64,000 nucleotides of DNA from a virus: positions 38,900 to 102,899 of the IMG/VR virus record IMGVR_UViG_3300021170_000010; one strand, 5' to 3'. The translations under genes were made by a program, and so were the position numbers. Under the pieces are notes generated by a model that ran no database searches, was not told the origin of the DNA, and saw only the letters and a list, made by a program, of their open reading frames with translations. Positions 22,336-31,935 of this stretch are shown piece by piece (position 1 is the first letter of the stretch; each line of letters begins with the position of its first letter).

Positions 22336-23886
22336 ATGGCCGCAGCTCTCGTAGTTCCCGGCGTAGGACGCGTCACGCTGACGGACCTTCACCGCGAGCT
22401 TGCGCGCCGTGACGCCCTTTACTTCGACTGGTGGACTTCGGACTTCAAGCGCTCACGTCCTAAGCATCTTCAATTCATCAGCGAAAAGATCTGTAGGCAG
22501 CTGGATCGCGGCGGCGCGCGCATCATCGTCTGCGCTCCTCCAGGCCACGGTAAATCCGAACTGATCAGCCGCGCGGTGTCGGCGTGGTTTATTTGGAAGT
22601 ATCCGGAGCGGCGCATCGGATTGCTCGGATATTCCGATGCGTTCGCGGATTCGTGGGGACGGAAGGTACGTGACCTCCTCGTCGAACACTCCGAACTCGG
22701 CGTGGCGCTCGATCAGGGGAAAGACGCGGCAGTCGGAGAGTGGCGCACGAAGAAGGGCGGCGGAATGATCTGCGCCGGAATTATGGGCGGAATCATGGGG
22801 CGCAGGCTTCACCTTGCAACTGTCGATGATCCCGTCAAAAATGCCGCCGACGCTTATTCTCCGACGTACCAGTACAACATGAGGCAGACGTATCAATCGA
22901 CCATCGGCAGCCGCTTGGAGCCAAACGCATCTGTGATCGTCACGATGCAGCGCTGGCCTTCGAGCGACTTCGTTACTTGGTTGATCGAGCAGAAGGAATC
23001 CGGACGTGAAGATTGGGAATTGATCCTGCTGCCAGCCATCGCTGAAGCGGACGACCCGATAGGACGTCAGATGGGCGAGCCGCTCTGGCCGGAGCGCTAC
23101 GACCTCAACGCCCTGGAAGCCAAGCGCCTCTCGCTCGAAGATCCGGCCTTCTGGCGCTCGCAGTGGCAGCAGTCGCCGCCGGAGGCATCTACCGAAGGTC
23201 TGGCGTATCACGCCTTCAGCGCGCAGCATTCCTTCGTTCCCTGCGACTACGATCCGAAGCTGCCGCTCTGCTTGGCCTGCGATTTCAACGTTGACCCGAT
23301 GGCGTGGCTGATCGCGCAGGTCCAGCGCGACTTCTCGCCGCAGTGGTACGACACAATGGGACTCGTCACTCATGAGGAGACGAGCAACAAGACCATCCGC
23401 ATCCTCGACGAGATCTTCCTCGCGAACACGACCACGCAGGCGGCGACGTATGAATTCATAGAGCGCGCCGAACGGCTAGTACCGCGCGGCCAGAAGATCG
23501 AGGTCATAGTCTACGGCGACGCCAGCGGCCATTCTAGGAAGACTTCCGGCTTGATGGACTACCGCGTCATCCAGGAGCGGCTCGAACGCGCTGGCAGGTT
23601 CGTGGTTTCAGTGCGGGCTACGCATAAAGATCCTCCGGTACGCGACCGCGTTACGACGGTGAACAACGCATTTCTGAACGCTCGCGGAGAGCGGCGCTTG
23701 CTGGTAGATCCGCGATGCAAAGAATTGAAGAAAGACTTCATGCAGATGAGGTGGAAGCGCGACGTCGCTGGAAATCCGACGGGCGAACTGGATAAGTCGA
23801 ACACGCAGCGGTCGCACATAAGCGACGCGCTCGGATACCTATGCTGGGGCGAACTCAAGATGCAGGGAAAGGCAGGCTGGCAATGA
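22336..23886 (+). CDS. terL: Terminase large subunit
   Basis: 516 residues. Walker A APPGHGKS (67-74), an adenine-binding-like region before it, a Walker-B/motif region RLHLATVDDP, and the ASVIVTMQRW coupling segment. The nuclease half shows acidic RNase-H-fold residues in ACDFNVDPM and VYGDASG, and the late HISDALGYL motif. It packages DNA by ATP hydrolysis and cuts the concatemer. Position between terS and portal agrees. Length is normal for the family. Confidence 0.95.
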   Translation: MAAALVVPGVGRVTLTDLHRELARRDALYFDWWTSDFKRSRPKHLQFISEKICRQLDRGGARIIVCAPPGHGKSELISRAVSAWFIWKYPERRIGLLGYSDAFADSWGRKVRDLLVEHSELGVALDQGKDAAVGEWRTKKGGGMICAGIMGGIMGRRLHLATVDDPVKNAADAYSPTYQYNMRQTYQSTIGSRLEPNASVIVTMQRWPSSDFVTWLIEQKESGREDWELILLPAIAEADDPIGRQMGEPLWPERYDLNALEAKRLSLEDPAFWRSQWQQSPPEASTEGLAYHAFSAQHSFVPCDYDPKLPLCLACDFNVDPMAWLIAQVQRDFSPQWYDTMGLVTHEETSNKTIRILDEIFLANTTTQAATYEFIERAERLVPRGQKIEVIVYGDASGHSRKTSGLMDYRVIQERLERAGRFVVSVRATHKDPPVRDRVTTVNNAFLNARGERRLLVDPRCKELKKDFMQMRWKRDVAGNPTGELDKSNTQRSHISDALGYLCWGELKMQGKAGWQ

Positions 23887-24101
23887 AACTTCTTTTGACC
23901 GATACGCTGTTGTTCCTTCTGGAGAACGCGCGGAGGACGGGCGACAACGCCGCGCACCAGAAAGCTACGCAACTGACGGCTGCGTTCGAAGCGGAAATGA
24001 GGGCGTCGTCGGAAGAACCTGAAGCCGCGCAGCAGAAACCGACCAAACCGGTCCTGACTGGGATCATAACTGGATCTCAAACGCCGGAGAAGCTGAAGTG
24101 A
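23883..24101 (+). CDS. Small protein after terL, 72 aa
   Basis: Start MKLLLTDTLLFLLENARRTG overlaps the terL stop by ATGA. Helical N-terminal half, Glu/Pro-rich tail. No family. Possibly a head or packaging accessory. Confidence 0.55.
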   Translation: MKLLLTDTLLFLLENARRTGDNAAHQKATQLTAAFEAEMRASSEEPEAAQQKPTKPVLTGIITGSQTPEKLK

Positions 24102-24472
24102 CCAAGTACGAATTCACCGTCACGATTGGAGCGTCTGCGCTGAACTTGGCGGCGCAGGCATTTCTCGGAACGGTCAACGTGGCGTATCCCGCAGGATGGA
24201 TCGCGGCATACGGAACCGGTACCTTGCGAGCGGCCAAGCTGTCGTTTCAAATGCTCGAAGGTGGATCGGGGCGCGGGTTCGTCGGCAATTCTTCCGTGAC
24301 CGCAGCCGGTGCGAACGCGGATTACGAGTTGGCGGCGGCTTCGGCGACGGCTCCCGGCGGATTCGCCAGCGTCGAATCCCATACAGACGCGAACATCGTA
24401 GACCTCGCGCAGTACTGGATCCACGGCTCGAATTCCGGCGACAAGGCGCTGGTAAGCTTCCAGACCGTTTAA
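24098..24472 (+). CDS. Putative head-associated protein, 124 aa
   Basis: GTG start with GTGA overlap. A beta-rich, Ala/Gly/Ser-rich sequence without cysteines (ADYELAAASATAPGGFA) resembles small capsid or decoration proteins in composition, like the 138-residue protein at 36913. Evidence is compositional and positional only. Confidence 0.45.
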   Translation: MTKYEFTVTIGASALNLAAQAFLGTVNVAYPAGWIAAYGTGTLRAAKLSFQMLEGGSGRGFVGNSSVTAAGANADYELAAASATAPGGFASVESHTDANIVDLAQYWIHGSNSGDKALVSFQTV

Positions 24473-26058
24473 TGCCGACCGTAAAACAACTCGACCGGAA
24501 GCATCCTGAGTGGCAGCTTCGTTCCGATCAGTGGGAGAACATCCGACTGCTCTACGAAGGAGCCATAGAGATGAAGAACAACGGCGACAACTTCGTGCCG
24601 CGCAGGCCGAAGGAGATGTTCGACGTGTTCTACGAGCGCCAGCGGCGGTTGACGTATCAGAACATACTGCAATCGGCCCTAGGCTGGTACCTCGGCAAAC
24701 TATTCCAGAATGATCCGGAGATCAAACCCAGCGCTAAAGAGAACAACTCCGACGACCGCTTCGCGGCGTTCCTTCAGGACTGCGATCAGTGCGGCGGCAC
24801 GTTCGTCAACGTCGCCGGTCGCCAGCTTCTCGAAATGATGATGCTCTATCGAAGGGCGTTCGTCCTGATCGACAAGCCGAAGCGTCCGGACCCGAGCGTC
24901 GCCACGATCAACACGCGCGCTGATGAGAAGGCGCTCGGACTCGATCAGCCGTACGTCGTCTTGTACGAGCCGAAGAACGTATTTAATTGGCAGCTCGACA
25001 AGTACGGGAACCTGAAGTGGATCATCATCAAGACCGTGGAAGACGACCAGGACGATCCTCTCGGTCCATCACAGCGCGTCGCGAACTGGTACGTCTTCGA
25101 CCGGCAGAAGTTCCAGCACTTCCAGTTCAAGAGTCCGGAGAAGGATACCCGTAACATAGCGGCGTTCTGGAAGGATTCCGTCCTTGACGACGAGAACGCG
25201 CAGCCGGAACTCGTCGATGCGGGGCCGCACGCTTTATCCGCGTTCGATCAGGTCCCGGTTAGGTGCTGCGAGCTTCCGCTGTCTCTCTGGTTTGCCAACC
25301 GGACGTATCTCCAGATCCTGGAGCACGTCGATCAATACAATGGCTATACGTGGAAGCTGTTCATGTCGAACTACCCTCAACTCGTGATCCAGACGGAGAG
25401 GGAGCTCACCGGGATCACGAAGAGCGAGGTATCGTTCGTTCAGCTCGATCCGAACGATAAGATCTTCTACCTGGAACCGGACGGAAAATCCCTCGACCAT
25501 TCGCGGATGCAGTTGATGGATCTCAGACAGGAGGTCTATCGCGGCTTCCACCTTCAGGCTCAGGCGAAGCAGAACACGGCGACTGCGGACGGCGCTTCGG
25601 GGTACTCGAAAGAGATGGAGATGGCTCCGGCGGTTGACATGCTGGCCGCGTTCGGCGACATCCTTCGCGCGCAGCAGCAGTTAATCCTAACGGACTACAA
25701 GAAGTGCGCCGGGATGCCGTACGATGGAACGGACCAGCCGGACGTGAACGGCTACCGCTTCGAGACGAAGCCGATCATGCAGAATATCGCCGTGGCGCAG
25801 GCCGTCGTCGATCTCGGTTTACCGGACAAGTCTCCGACGCTGGAGCGCTACCTCGACAAGCAGGTCGCCATAGCGGCCATGGACGGCGCGAACGAAGACG
25901 ATAAGGAAGCCGCATTAAAAGAGATCGACGAGGCTCCGACGCGGAAGGAGCAGAAGGACGCGGAACAGCAGGCGCAGGCCGACGCGTTCCAGAAGTCGTT
26001 CCAGCGGAACACGGCGAAGCAAGTGATCGCCGGAGAACAGGCCGCAGTGGCGGCATAG
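24472..26058 (+). CDS. Portal protein
   Basis: 528 residues. The ATG overlaps the preceding TAA. HPEWQLRSDQWENIRLLYEG then a YLG/Y-x-x-R...YQNILQSALG segment matches DUF4055-type portal proteins, with the stem region near TYQNILQSALGWYLGKLFQ and a Gln/Ala-rich helical C-terminus. The long helix near 430-470 would line the channel crown. Gene order terL-portal supports it. Confidence 0.85.
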   Translation: MPTVKQLDRKHPEWQLRSDQWENIRLLYEGAIEMKNNGDNFVPRRPKEMFDVFYERQRRLTYQNILQSALGWYLGKLFQNDPEIKPSAKENNSDDRFAAFLQDCDQCGGTFVNVAGRQLLEMMMLYRRAFVLIDKPKRPDPSVATINTRADEKALGLDQPYVVLYEPKNVFNWQLDKYGNLKWIIIKTVEDDQDDPLGPSQRVANWYVFDRQKFQHFQFKSPEKDTRNIAAFWKDSVLDDENAQPELVDAGPHALSAFDQVPVRCCELPLSLWFANRTYLQILEHVDQYNGYTWKLFMSNYPQLVIQTERELTGITKSEVSFVQLDPNDKIFYLEPDGKSLDHSRMQLMDLRQEVYRGFHLQAQAKQNTATADGASGYSKEMEMAPAVDMLAAFGDILRAQQQLILTDYKKCAGMPYDGTDQPDVNGYRFETKPIMQNIAVAQAVVDLGLPDKSPTLERYLDKQVAIAAMDGANEDDKEAALKEIDEAPTRKEQKDAEQQAQADAFQKSFQRNTAKQVIAGEQAAVAA

Positions 26059-26092
26059 AAGTAAACTTCCATACTTACGCAGGAGAAATGAA

Positions 26093-26770
26093 ATGAAAGA
26101 AACGAGACGCAGAATCTTCCAGATGATCGCAGCACTATTCGGCGGTACTACCGTCGCTTCGGCCCTACCTTCCGTTCGCCGTCCGCTTCCCACTGGAGCA
26201 GAGATACTGAAGTCCTTCGACGCGCGGGATTGGGCCAAGGCGTTCGTCGCGCACGTCCACCAGATTCCCAGTATCGCAACGGACGAAGAGACGATGTCGG
26301 GATGGTTCGCTAACGCGCTGATGCGCGGATTCGATGAGGCAAAGCAAAAAGCGGAACGGCTTATGCGCCGTCCGTACGCGGTTCCGCCAGTTCTTTGGTA
26401 CGAGAACGAACGCGGAGAGCGATGGATACCGGTATCACTGGATAAACTACAGTCTCCAGATGATTCTCCAGAAGGATTCAAATACCAACGTTCTCAGTTT
26501 CCGTGCGAGTTGCACGATTCGTGTTGCACTACGCGCGGACAGGTTATGAGCGGTTCGTCCGGATGGAATGAAGAACTCGTTATGGCACTCGCCACGACCG
26601 GATATAAACTCGGAGAGGCCATCTTGATCGTAGGTAATATGTGTGAGCGCTGCACGAACGCAGCCGCATACTGGTACGGTCTCGATTGGGGATACGCAAA
26701 TGGTTCTATCGAGTGGCGCAGAGCGAATACGGAGTGTGAGTTTTGCGCTCCGAGAAAAGTATCCGCTTAG
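26093..26770 (+). CDS. Hypothetical protein with twin-arginine-like N-terminus, 225 aa
   Basis: The first 26 residues, RRRIFQMIAALFGGTTVASA inside them, look like a Tat or Sec signal peptide. The mature part has CELHDSCC and CERCTNA clusters and CEFCAP near the end, suggesting metal or disulphide sites. The 5' leader TACTTACGCAGGAGAAATG is nearly repeated before the next gene. No family recognised. Not an obvious structural protein. Confidence 0.55.
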   Translation: MKETRRRIFQMIAALFGGTTVASALPSVRRPLPTGAEILKSFDARDWAKAFVAHVHQIPSIATDEETMSGWFANALMRGFDEAKQKAERLMRRPYAVPPVLWYENERGERWIPVSLDKLQSPDDSPEGFKYQRSQFPCELHDSCCTTRGQVMSGSSGWNEELVMALATTGYKLGEAILIVGNMCERCTNAAAYWYGLDWGYANGSIEWRRANTECEFCAPRKVSA

Positions 26771-26803
26771 AAAGTCTTTACCTACTTACGCAGTGAGGAT
26801 CAA

Positions 26804-27250
26804 ATGAGTCAACTAACGTTCAGGAGTTCACGCATCATCTACTACGGACCACACGCTTGCGAAAACTGCGGCGCGATGGTCTGTAAAATGTCAATAGAGT
26901 TCGGCGGCAACGCTTTTAACTACCCGTCGGAGCCGATCTATCCGAACACGGAATGGCATGCCCACGTCTGCGATCCGAAGGCTACGGTCGAGTGGAAGTC
27001 GCGACCGGGATATCACGGAACGGTAGAACCTCCGAGCCATCCAGCACCGTCTAGCGCAGGCATCTATCAGGACGTTACGGACTCTAGCGGTCGCGTATTC
27101 CGATTTGAAGAAGCGACTTCGTCTTCCGGACGTTTAGCGACGGCGTATACGCCAGAAGATTTTGACGGCTATCACGCGCGGATTGGTGACCGTGTCCAAT
27201 TTACTTCGGATAGTAAAGGCGGAATCACTAGCTATCGGAGGATCGCATGA
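26804..27250 (+). CDS. Hypothetical protein, 148 aa
   Basis: ACENCGAMVCKM...AHVCDP suggests one zinc site in the N-terminal half. The C-terminal half is a beta-rich domain (FDGYHARIGDRVQFTSDSKG) resembling a cold-shock or SH3-like barrel. The leader repeats CCTACTTACGCAG seen before the previous gene. Confidence 0.55.
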   Translation: MSQLTFRSSRIIYYGPHACENCGAMVCKMSIEFGGNAFNYPSEPIYPNTEWHAHVCDPKATVEWKSRPGYHGTVEPPSHPAPSSAGIYQDVTDSSGRVFRFEEATSSSGRLATAYTPEDFDGYHARIGDRVQFTSDSKGGITSYRRIA

Positions 27251-27615
27251 ACCTCCGATACTGTCCGCTCTCCCACGTTTCCCGAGAAGATCAATGCACG
27301 CGCCTTACTCAGCACGGGATGGTGCGCTCCGGCCTCCACTGCCCGCAGTGCCGAGCGCTGACGAAGCGCGTCGGTGACTTAGAATCCATGGCACCGCGCT
27401 TGCTAGACGTGCTCGTCGCAGTTCACTCAGGAGCGTCGAACAAGCGGATCGCCTTCACGCTCGGCATCGGAGCGCGAACCGTCAACGTTCTCGTGAGCCG
27501 CATGCTGGCCGCAACTGGATGCTCGAATAGAACAGAAGCCGCGCTGCTTTGGGAGCGCGCGCTCGCGAGCACAAAAGTATCCGCGCCGAAGCGCAGATTG
27601 GCGGTGGTGGCATGA
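27247..27615 (+). CDS. Zinc-knuckle plus LuxR-type HTH protein, 122 aa
   Basis: The N-terminus has CPLSHVSREDQC and HCPQC metal-type residues. Residues 55-105 (LLDVLVAVHSGASNKRIAFT then LGIGARTVNVLVSRML) form a LuxR/GerE HTH. It may regulate the following glycosylation genes, to which it is coupled by ATGA. Confidence 0.65.
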   Translation: MNLRYCPLSHVSREDQCTRLTQHGMVRSGLHCPQCRALTKRVGDLESMAPRLLDVLVAVHSGASNKRIAFTLGIGARTVNVLVSRMLAATGCSNRTEAALLWERALASTKVSAPKRRLAVVA

Positions 27616-28196
27616 TGCTCACCGTGCGTCCCAGCTACGCCTTCGACCTCGTCGATACGAAGACGGTCTTTTCGATTCCGGTTCCGCCGCGACTCTCCGG
27701 AGGCGTCACGGTCCTAGAGACGTGCGCGCTTCTGTCATTCGCCAAATGGCTGGAAGGAAAGCGCGGTCCGAACGGTGCTTCTATGTTCGAGTTCGGAACG
27801 TTCAAGGGACAGACGACGCGAACTATAGTCCTGAATCTTCCGGCTCTGGCCGTATCGACGCTTGATTTGAATCCATCGCTATCCGACGTTCTGCTCAACG
27901 GGAGTCTCAACGTCACGCGATTGAAGGGTCATTCCGGATCGTTCGACTTCGCGCCGTTCAGCAAAACGTTCGACCTGATCTTTATCGACGGAGGTCACGA
28001 CTACTATACAGTAAAGTCCGATACAGAGAACGCCGTTCGCATGGTTCGTCCCGGCGGAATAATCGTCTGGCACGACTACGGCACTCCGGAGTGGGACGTC
28101 ACCAAGTATCTCGACGAGGTAGCGGAGACGCTGAACATCCATCGCGTGGAAGAGACGAGCCTCTGCTTCTATGAGGAGCCGGGGGTGGCAGCGTGA
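27612..28196 (+). CDS. Class I SAM-dependent methyltransferase
   Basis: 194 residues. FEFGTFKGQTTRT is the SAM-binding glycine loop (family 24 type), followed by STLDLNP (acidic ribose contact), FDLIFIDGGHDYY and GGIIVWHDYG, all typical of Methyltransf_24 sugar or small-molecule methyltransferases. Overlaps neighbours by ATGA and GTGA, so co-translated with two glycosyltransferases. Probably modifies a glycan. Confidence 0.85.
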   Translation: MMLTVRPSYAFDLVDTKTVFSIPVPPRLSGGVTVLETCALLSFAKWLEGKRGPNGASMFEFGTFKGQTTRTIVLNLPALAVSTLDLNPSLSDVLLNGSLNVTRLKGHSGSFDFAPFSKTFDLIFIDGGHDYYTVKSDTENAVRMVRPGGIIVWHDYGTPEWDVTKYLDEVAETLNIHRVEETSLCFYEEPGVAA

Positions 28197-29296
28197 TCAT
28201 ATTCGGCGCTCCCTATAATCCGTCGCACGCCTGGACCGCAGGATGGGGCGATATCCTCGAAGGCATGCGGAAGACCGGCGAGAGGGTCGAGTTCGATCCT
28301 GCGTGGGATAAGACGGATCGTCCCATCGACTTCGACGCGCCTCTGCTCCAATCGACTCGCGCCATAGACATGCTGCCGACGAAGCCGTATCTTCGGAGCC
28401 GCGCGCGGAACATCGCCCAGTCGGTTCCGTGCGAGCAGTTCATCCTGCGGGACTACATCGCGAACGCGCATCGATACTGGGACCACATCGTGGCCGGATG
28501 CGAATGGTCCGCCGAGATGATACGCTCCGCCGGTTATCATTCGGTCAGCGTGATCACGCACGGCGCGAATACGGAGACGTTCACCCCTGCGGAAGATGAT
28601 AAGCCGCGCGACCGCTTCACTATCTTCTCGGGCGGCAAGATGGAGTGGCGTAAGGGTCAGGACGTCGCGATACAGGCCGTCGGCTACCTGATGCAGAAGT
28701 ACTCCGACGTCGAGTTGATCTTCGACTGGTACAATCCTTGGCCGAAGACTGCGGAGAATATCCGGATGACGCGGCTGTACGCGGATAATCCGGACTTGAG
28801 CACGCACCAGATCATGCGGAAGTGCGGCATTGACTTCGGGCGCGTTCGGACGCTTCAGACCGCCTCGGCTACTCCGGAAGAGCACGTCGCCGATAAACTC
28901 CAGGCGTATCGGCAGAGCGACGTCGGGATCTTCCCGAACCGCGCGGAGGGAACTCCGAACTCGATGATGGTCGATATGATGGCCTGCGCGAAGCCGGTCA
29001 TTGCGCTCTACGCTCACGGTCAGCGCGACGTTCTCGACTACCATCAACCGGTCACTTGCACGGAATCCGACGACCTAGAGATCAGAAGTAAGGAAGACGG
29101 CAAACTCCAGGCCGTGTGGTTCGAGCCGCACGTAGACGAATTCATAGCGAAGCTCGAATGGGCATATCGCCACCGGGACGCGCTACCCGCGCTCGGCGCT
29201 GCGAACCGCGAGCGAATCAAGAAGCACGCTCCGGACGTGATCGGGCGGCAGTACGTGGACGTCTGCTCCGGCGTTGGATTGGAGGTGGCAGCATGA
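28193..29296 (+). CDS. Family 4-type glycosyltransferase
   Basis: 367 residues, GTG start overlapping the previous stop. GT-B fold signatures: VITHGANTETFTP (start of the C-terminal domain), FTIFSGGKMEWRKGQDVAIQ (donor phosphate strand) and FPNRAEGTPNSMMVDMMACA then KPVIA (EGxxN/S variant of the E-x7-E motif). It would move a sugar from a nucleotide donor. Acceptor unknown; the cluster context suggests virion proteins or host surface glycans. Confidence 0.85.
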   Translation: MIIFGAPYNPSHAWTAGWGDILEGMRKTGERVEFDPAWDKTDRPIDFDAPLLQSTRAIDMLPTKPYLRSRARNIAQSVPCEQFILRDYIANAHRYWDHIVAGCEWSAEMIRSAGYHSVSVITHGANTETFTPAEDDKPRDRFTIFSGGKMEWRKGQDVAIQAVGYLMQKYSDVELIFDWYNPWPKTAENIRMTRLYADNPDLSTHQIMRKCGIDFGRVRTLQTASATPEEHVADKLQAYRQSDVGIFPNRAEGTPNSMMVDMMACAKPVIALYAHGQRDVLDYHQPVTCTESDDLEIRSKEDGKLQAVWFEPHVDEFIAKLEWAYRHRDALPALGAANRERIKKHAPDVIGRQYVDVCSGVGLEVAA

Positions 29297-31929
29297 AGAC
29301 CTCTGAACTACTAGCCTGCCACGGCGCTATGAGCACGCTGATGGAAGAACAGAAACTTCAGATAGAGCCTGGAATAAAACAAGGTACGCTTCCTGATATC
29401 CATATTCGTATATCTGCTCTGCTGACCGAGATCGCTCTGCGCAAACCGCAGGAATCCGAACATACGGCGCGGCTCTGGCGCATGGTTCTAGAACTCGATT
29501 CGCAGTCGGCGGAAGCCTATAACGGCATCGGCTATTACGAGCAGTCGCGGAAGAACTGGCTCGAAGCCTCGGCTCTCTTCGGGCGCGCGGCGCAGTTATC
29601 CGATACTCCGCTGGCATTCCTGAACGCTTCTATCGCGCACGATCAACTCGGTAACGTCGATGACGCCATGGTATTCGCGAAAGAAGCTATAGCGCGCGAT
29701 CCGAAGTGCGTCGCGGCGTACGCGCATCTCTACACGCTGTTCGATCAAGAGAATGAACTGGACGCGGCTCGCCAGGTCCTTCTGGACGGTCTAGCGCACT
29801 CTCCGGATTCTCCCGAACTTCTGTTCTGTACCGCCGAACTCGATCTGAAGCAGAGGCGCTACGAGCAGGGATGGAAGAACTACGAGCATCGCGGCACGAT
29901 GGGCACGTCGAGCTTCAGGGGAACGCTCGCGCAACTCCGCAGCGACATGGACGAATATCCGGAATGGACCGGCCAGCCGCTCGAAGGCAAGACCATCGTC
30001 GTGATGCGTGATCAGGGCCTCGGCGACGAGATCATGTTCGCGCGTTATCTGCCCATCCTTAAGGCGCAGGGCGCGACGGTCTGGTTATATACCTATCCGC
30101 GCGCCGCACGCCTCTTGGCCTCGCTAGCCTGCGTAGACGCGGTTTATACGTTTCTGCCGGACATTCCGTGCGAGTTCGACTACTGGGTAGCTATGGGGAG
30201 TCTGGCGCTACGGGCGAATCAGAGGTTAATAAGGTTTTTAGATGATTTCAACGAGTTAGGTCTTTCCGCAGATGAGAAAGACTGGAAAGTACGCGATGAA
30301 ATCTTAACGCCAAAGCGTCTCGAATTCGGACCGTTCCTCAGTTCACGCGTGGTTCGGCAAATCAAGCAATCTTCGAACCTGAAGGTCGGACTCCGCTGGG
30401 CCGGAAATCCCGCTCAAGCGAAGGAGCGCTTTCGCGGTGTTCCGTTCGAATCGCTGAATCCGCTCCTCGACATTCCCGGTATCGACTTCTATTCGCTTCA
30501 GGACGGAGAAGCGGCGAAGCAGTCCGGAGATCTTCTCGTTCATCTAGCGGAATACGGGCATGACGTGGCGGACTGTGCGGCTGCGATCAACGCTCTTGAT
30601 CTCGTAATCACGGTCGATACGATGATCGCGCATCTTGCCGGATCGCTCGGTAAGGACGTCTGGATCATGCTCGGACAGCCTAGCGACTGGCGCTGGGGAA
30701 GCGGACTATCCGGATCGACGCCGTGGTATCCGACTACGCGGCTGTTCCGTAAGAGTGTATGCGACGTGCCGAAGCAGATTAAAGCGGTTCTACGGAACGT
30801 GGTAATGGAGAGGGGTGGCGCAGCGGTAGCGCGCGAGGATCATGACCTTGAGGTCGCGGATTCAAATCCCGTCCCCGCACGGTTCATACCTGTCGGAGAT
30901 TCGTATACGAAAGATGACTGCATAGCTCACGGTAAAGATTACCTAAGCGGTAATCCGGTCTCTATACTACGTGATCTAGTTAAAGAATCAGGCTGTCGTG
31001 TAGACGAAGTATCGTTTACTATCGCTGAAAATTATTGCGCTGAGAATATCGGGATGCAGTTCGATAAAGTTCCTCCAGTGCTGGAACATCCGAATGCTTC
31101 CGTTCCTCCGGAGTTCCGCTATGCGCAGAAGGAGCCGCGCAAGATCGTTCTATGCTTTACAGCCGACTGCCGCTACGGCAAGATGGTCTGGCGCGATAAC
31201 GACTCCTACGTAGGCCGCTCACTCGATCTCTACGGCGAGTACAGCGAAGGCGAAGTGGACGTATTCCGCCGCCTCTTGAAGCCAGGTGATACGGTCATCG
31301 AAGCCGGAGCGAATATCGGCGCGCATACGGTCCCGATTGCTCAGATTCTCGGCTACGGAAACGGTACTAATACGTTAGGCACAGTATACGCCTTCGAGCC
31401 GCAGAAAGAATACTGCCATCTACTCGCAGAGAACGCGCCGTCGAACGTCGATATAACTCTCGCCGCTCTATCCGATTACCAAGGCGAGATCGACGTAGAG
31501 AACGTAGAACTCGAAAAGACGCACGCACCGAACTGGTATGGAGTAGACCGTCCGAACAAAGTTTCATGCATAACTATAGACGCGCTCGACTTCTTAGCGC
31601 TTCACTTCCTGAAGATCGACGTGGACGGCCAGGAGCACGCCATCTTGCGCGGCGGAGAGAAGACCATTGAGAGGCATCGTCCGATTATCTACGTCGAATA
31701 CGACAAGCCGGACTGCTATCCGGACATGATCCTCTGGCTCGACGAGCGCGGCTACCGCGTCTACAAGCACGCCGCGCGGATGTTCAATCTTCAGAACTTT
31801 CGCGGCAACGCGGTCAACGTCTTCGGCGGTCTCGGAAGCACGATGCTGCTCTGCATTCCGAAGGAACGAGCGGACCTGCGGTTCGATACTCTCGGTCTTC
31901 CGCTGGATCGCATGAAGGTTCGGAGATAA
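29293..31929 (+). CDS. TPR - GT9-like glycosyltransferase - FkbM methyltransferase fusion
   Basis: 878 residues, ATG overlapping the previous stop. Residues about 25-215 are TPR repeats (AYNGIGYYEQSRKNWLEASA type). About 240-502 is a heptosyltransferase-like GT9 domain: DQGLGDEIMFARY, LKVGLRWAGNP and LVITVDTMIAHLAGSLGK are its signatures. About 660-830 is FkbM-type: GDTVIEAGANIGAHT, YAFEPQKEY and LKIDVDGQEHAILRGG. The linker at 506-530 is encoded by tRNA-like DNA (see tRNA entry). Each half alone would be a normal-length enzyme. It likely builds and methylates a glycan. Confidence 0.85.
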   Translation: MKTSELLACHGAMSTLMEEQKLQIEPGIKQGTLPDIHIRISALLTEIALRKPQESEHTARLWRMVLELDSQSAEAYNGIGYYEQSRKNWLEASALFGRAAQLSDTPLAFLNASIAHDQLGNVDDAMVFAKEAIARDPKCVAAYAHLYTLFDQENELDAARQVLLDGLAHSPDSPELLFCTAELDLKQRRYEQGWKNYEHRGTMGTSSFRGTLAQLRSDMDEYPEWTGQPLEGKTIVVMRDQGLGDEIMFARYLPILKAQGATVWLYTYPRAARLLASLACVDAVYTFLPDIPCEFDYWVAMGSLALRANQRLIRFLDDFNELGLSADEKDWKVRDEILTPKRLEFGPFLSSRVVRQIKQSSNLKVGLRWAGNPAQAKERFRGVPFESLNPLLDIPGIDFYSLQDGEAAKQSGDLLVHLAEYGHDVADCAAAINALDLVITVDTMIAHLAGSLGKDVWIMLGQPSDWRWGSGLSGSTPWYPTTRLFRKSVCDVPKQIKAVLRNVVMERGGAAVAREDHDLEVADSNPVPARFIPVGDSYTKDDCIAHGKDYLSGNPVSILRDLVKESGCRVDEVSFTIAENYCAENIGMQFDKVPPVLEHPNASVPPEFRYAQKEPRKIVLCFTADCRYGKMVWRDNDSYVGRSLDLYGEYSEGEVDVFRRLLKPGDTVIEAGANIGAHTVPIAQILGYGNGTNTLGTVYAFEPQKEYCHLLAENAPSNVDITLAALSDYQGEIDVENVELEKTHAPNWYGVDRPNKVSCITIDALDFLALHFLKIDVDGQEHAILRGGEKTIERHRPIIYVEYDKPDCYPDMILWLDERGYRVYKHAARMFNLQNFRGNAVNVFGGLGSTMLLCIPKERADLRFDTLGLPLDRMKVRR
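30809..30880 (+). tRNA. tRNA-Met(CAT)-like gene embedded in frame, probably decayed
   Basis: A cloverleaf can be drawn: acceptor AGAGGGG/CCCCGCA, D-arm GCGC-AGCGGTA-GCGC, anticodon stem CGAGG/CCTTG around ATCATGA (anticodon CAT, 30841-30843), variable AGGTC, and T-arm with canonical TTCAAAT loop. Defects are A1xA72, A3xG70, A53xC61 and G37 instead of A37. No CCA is encoded. It is fully inside the glycosyltransferase-methyltransferase gene, which stays open through it. It could be a functional but divergent tRNA or a fossil now used as a protein linker. Confidence 0.65.
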
Positions 31930-31935
31930 CGGGCC

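Noticed and set aside
22453-23373. 306-residue leftward frame opposite the terminase
   Set aside because: Complement of a strongly conserved terminase gene in a GC-rich phage; no motif or ribosome site.
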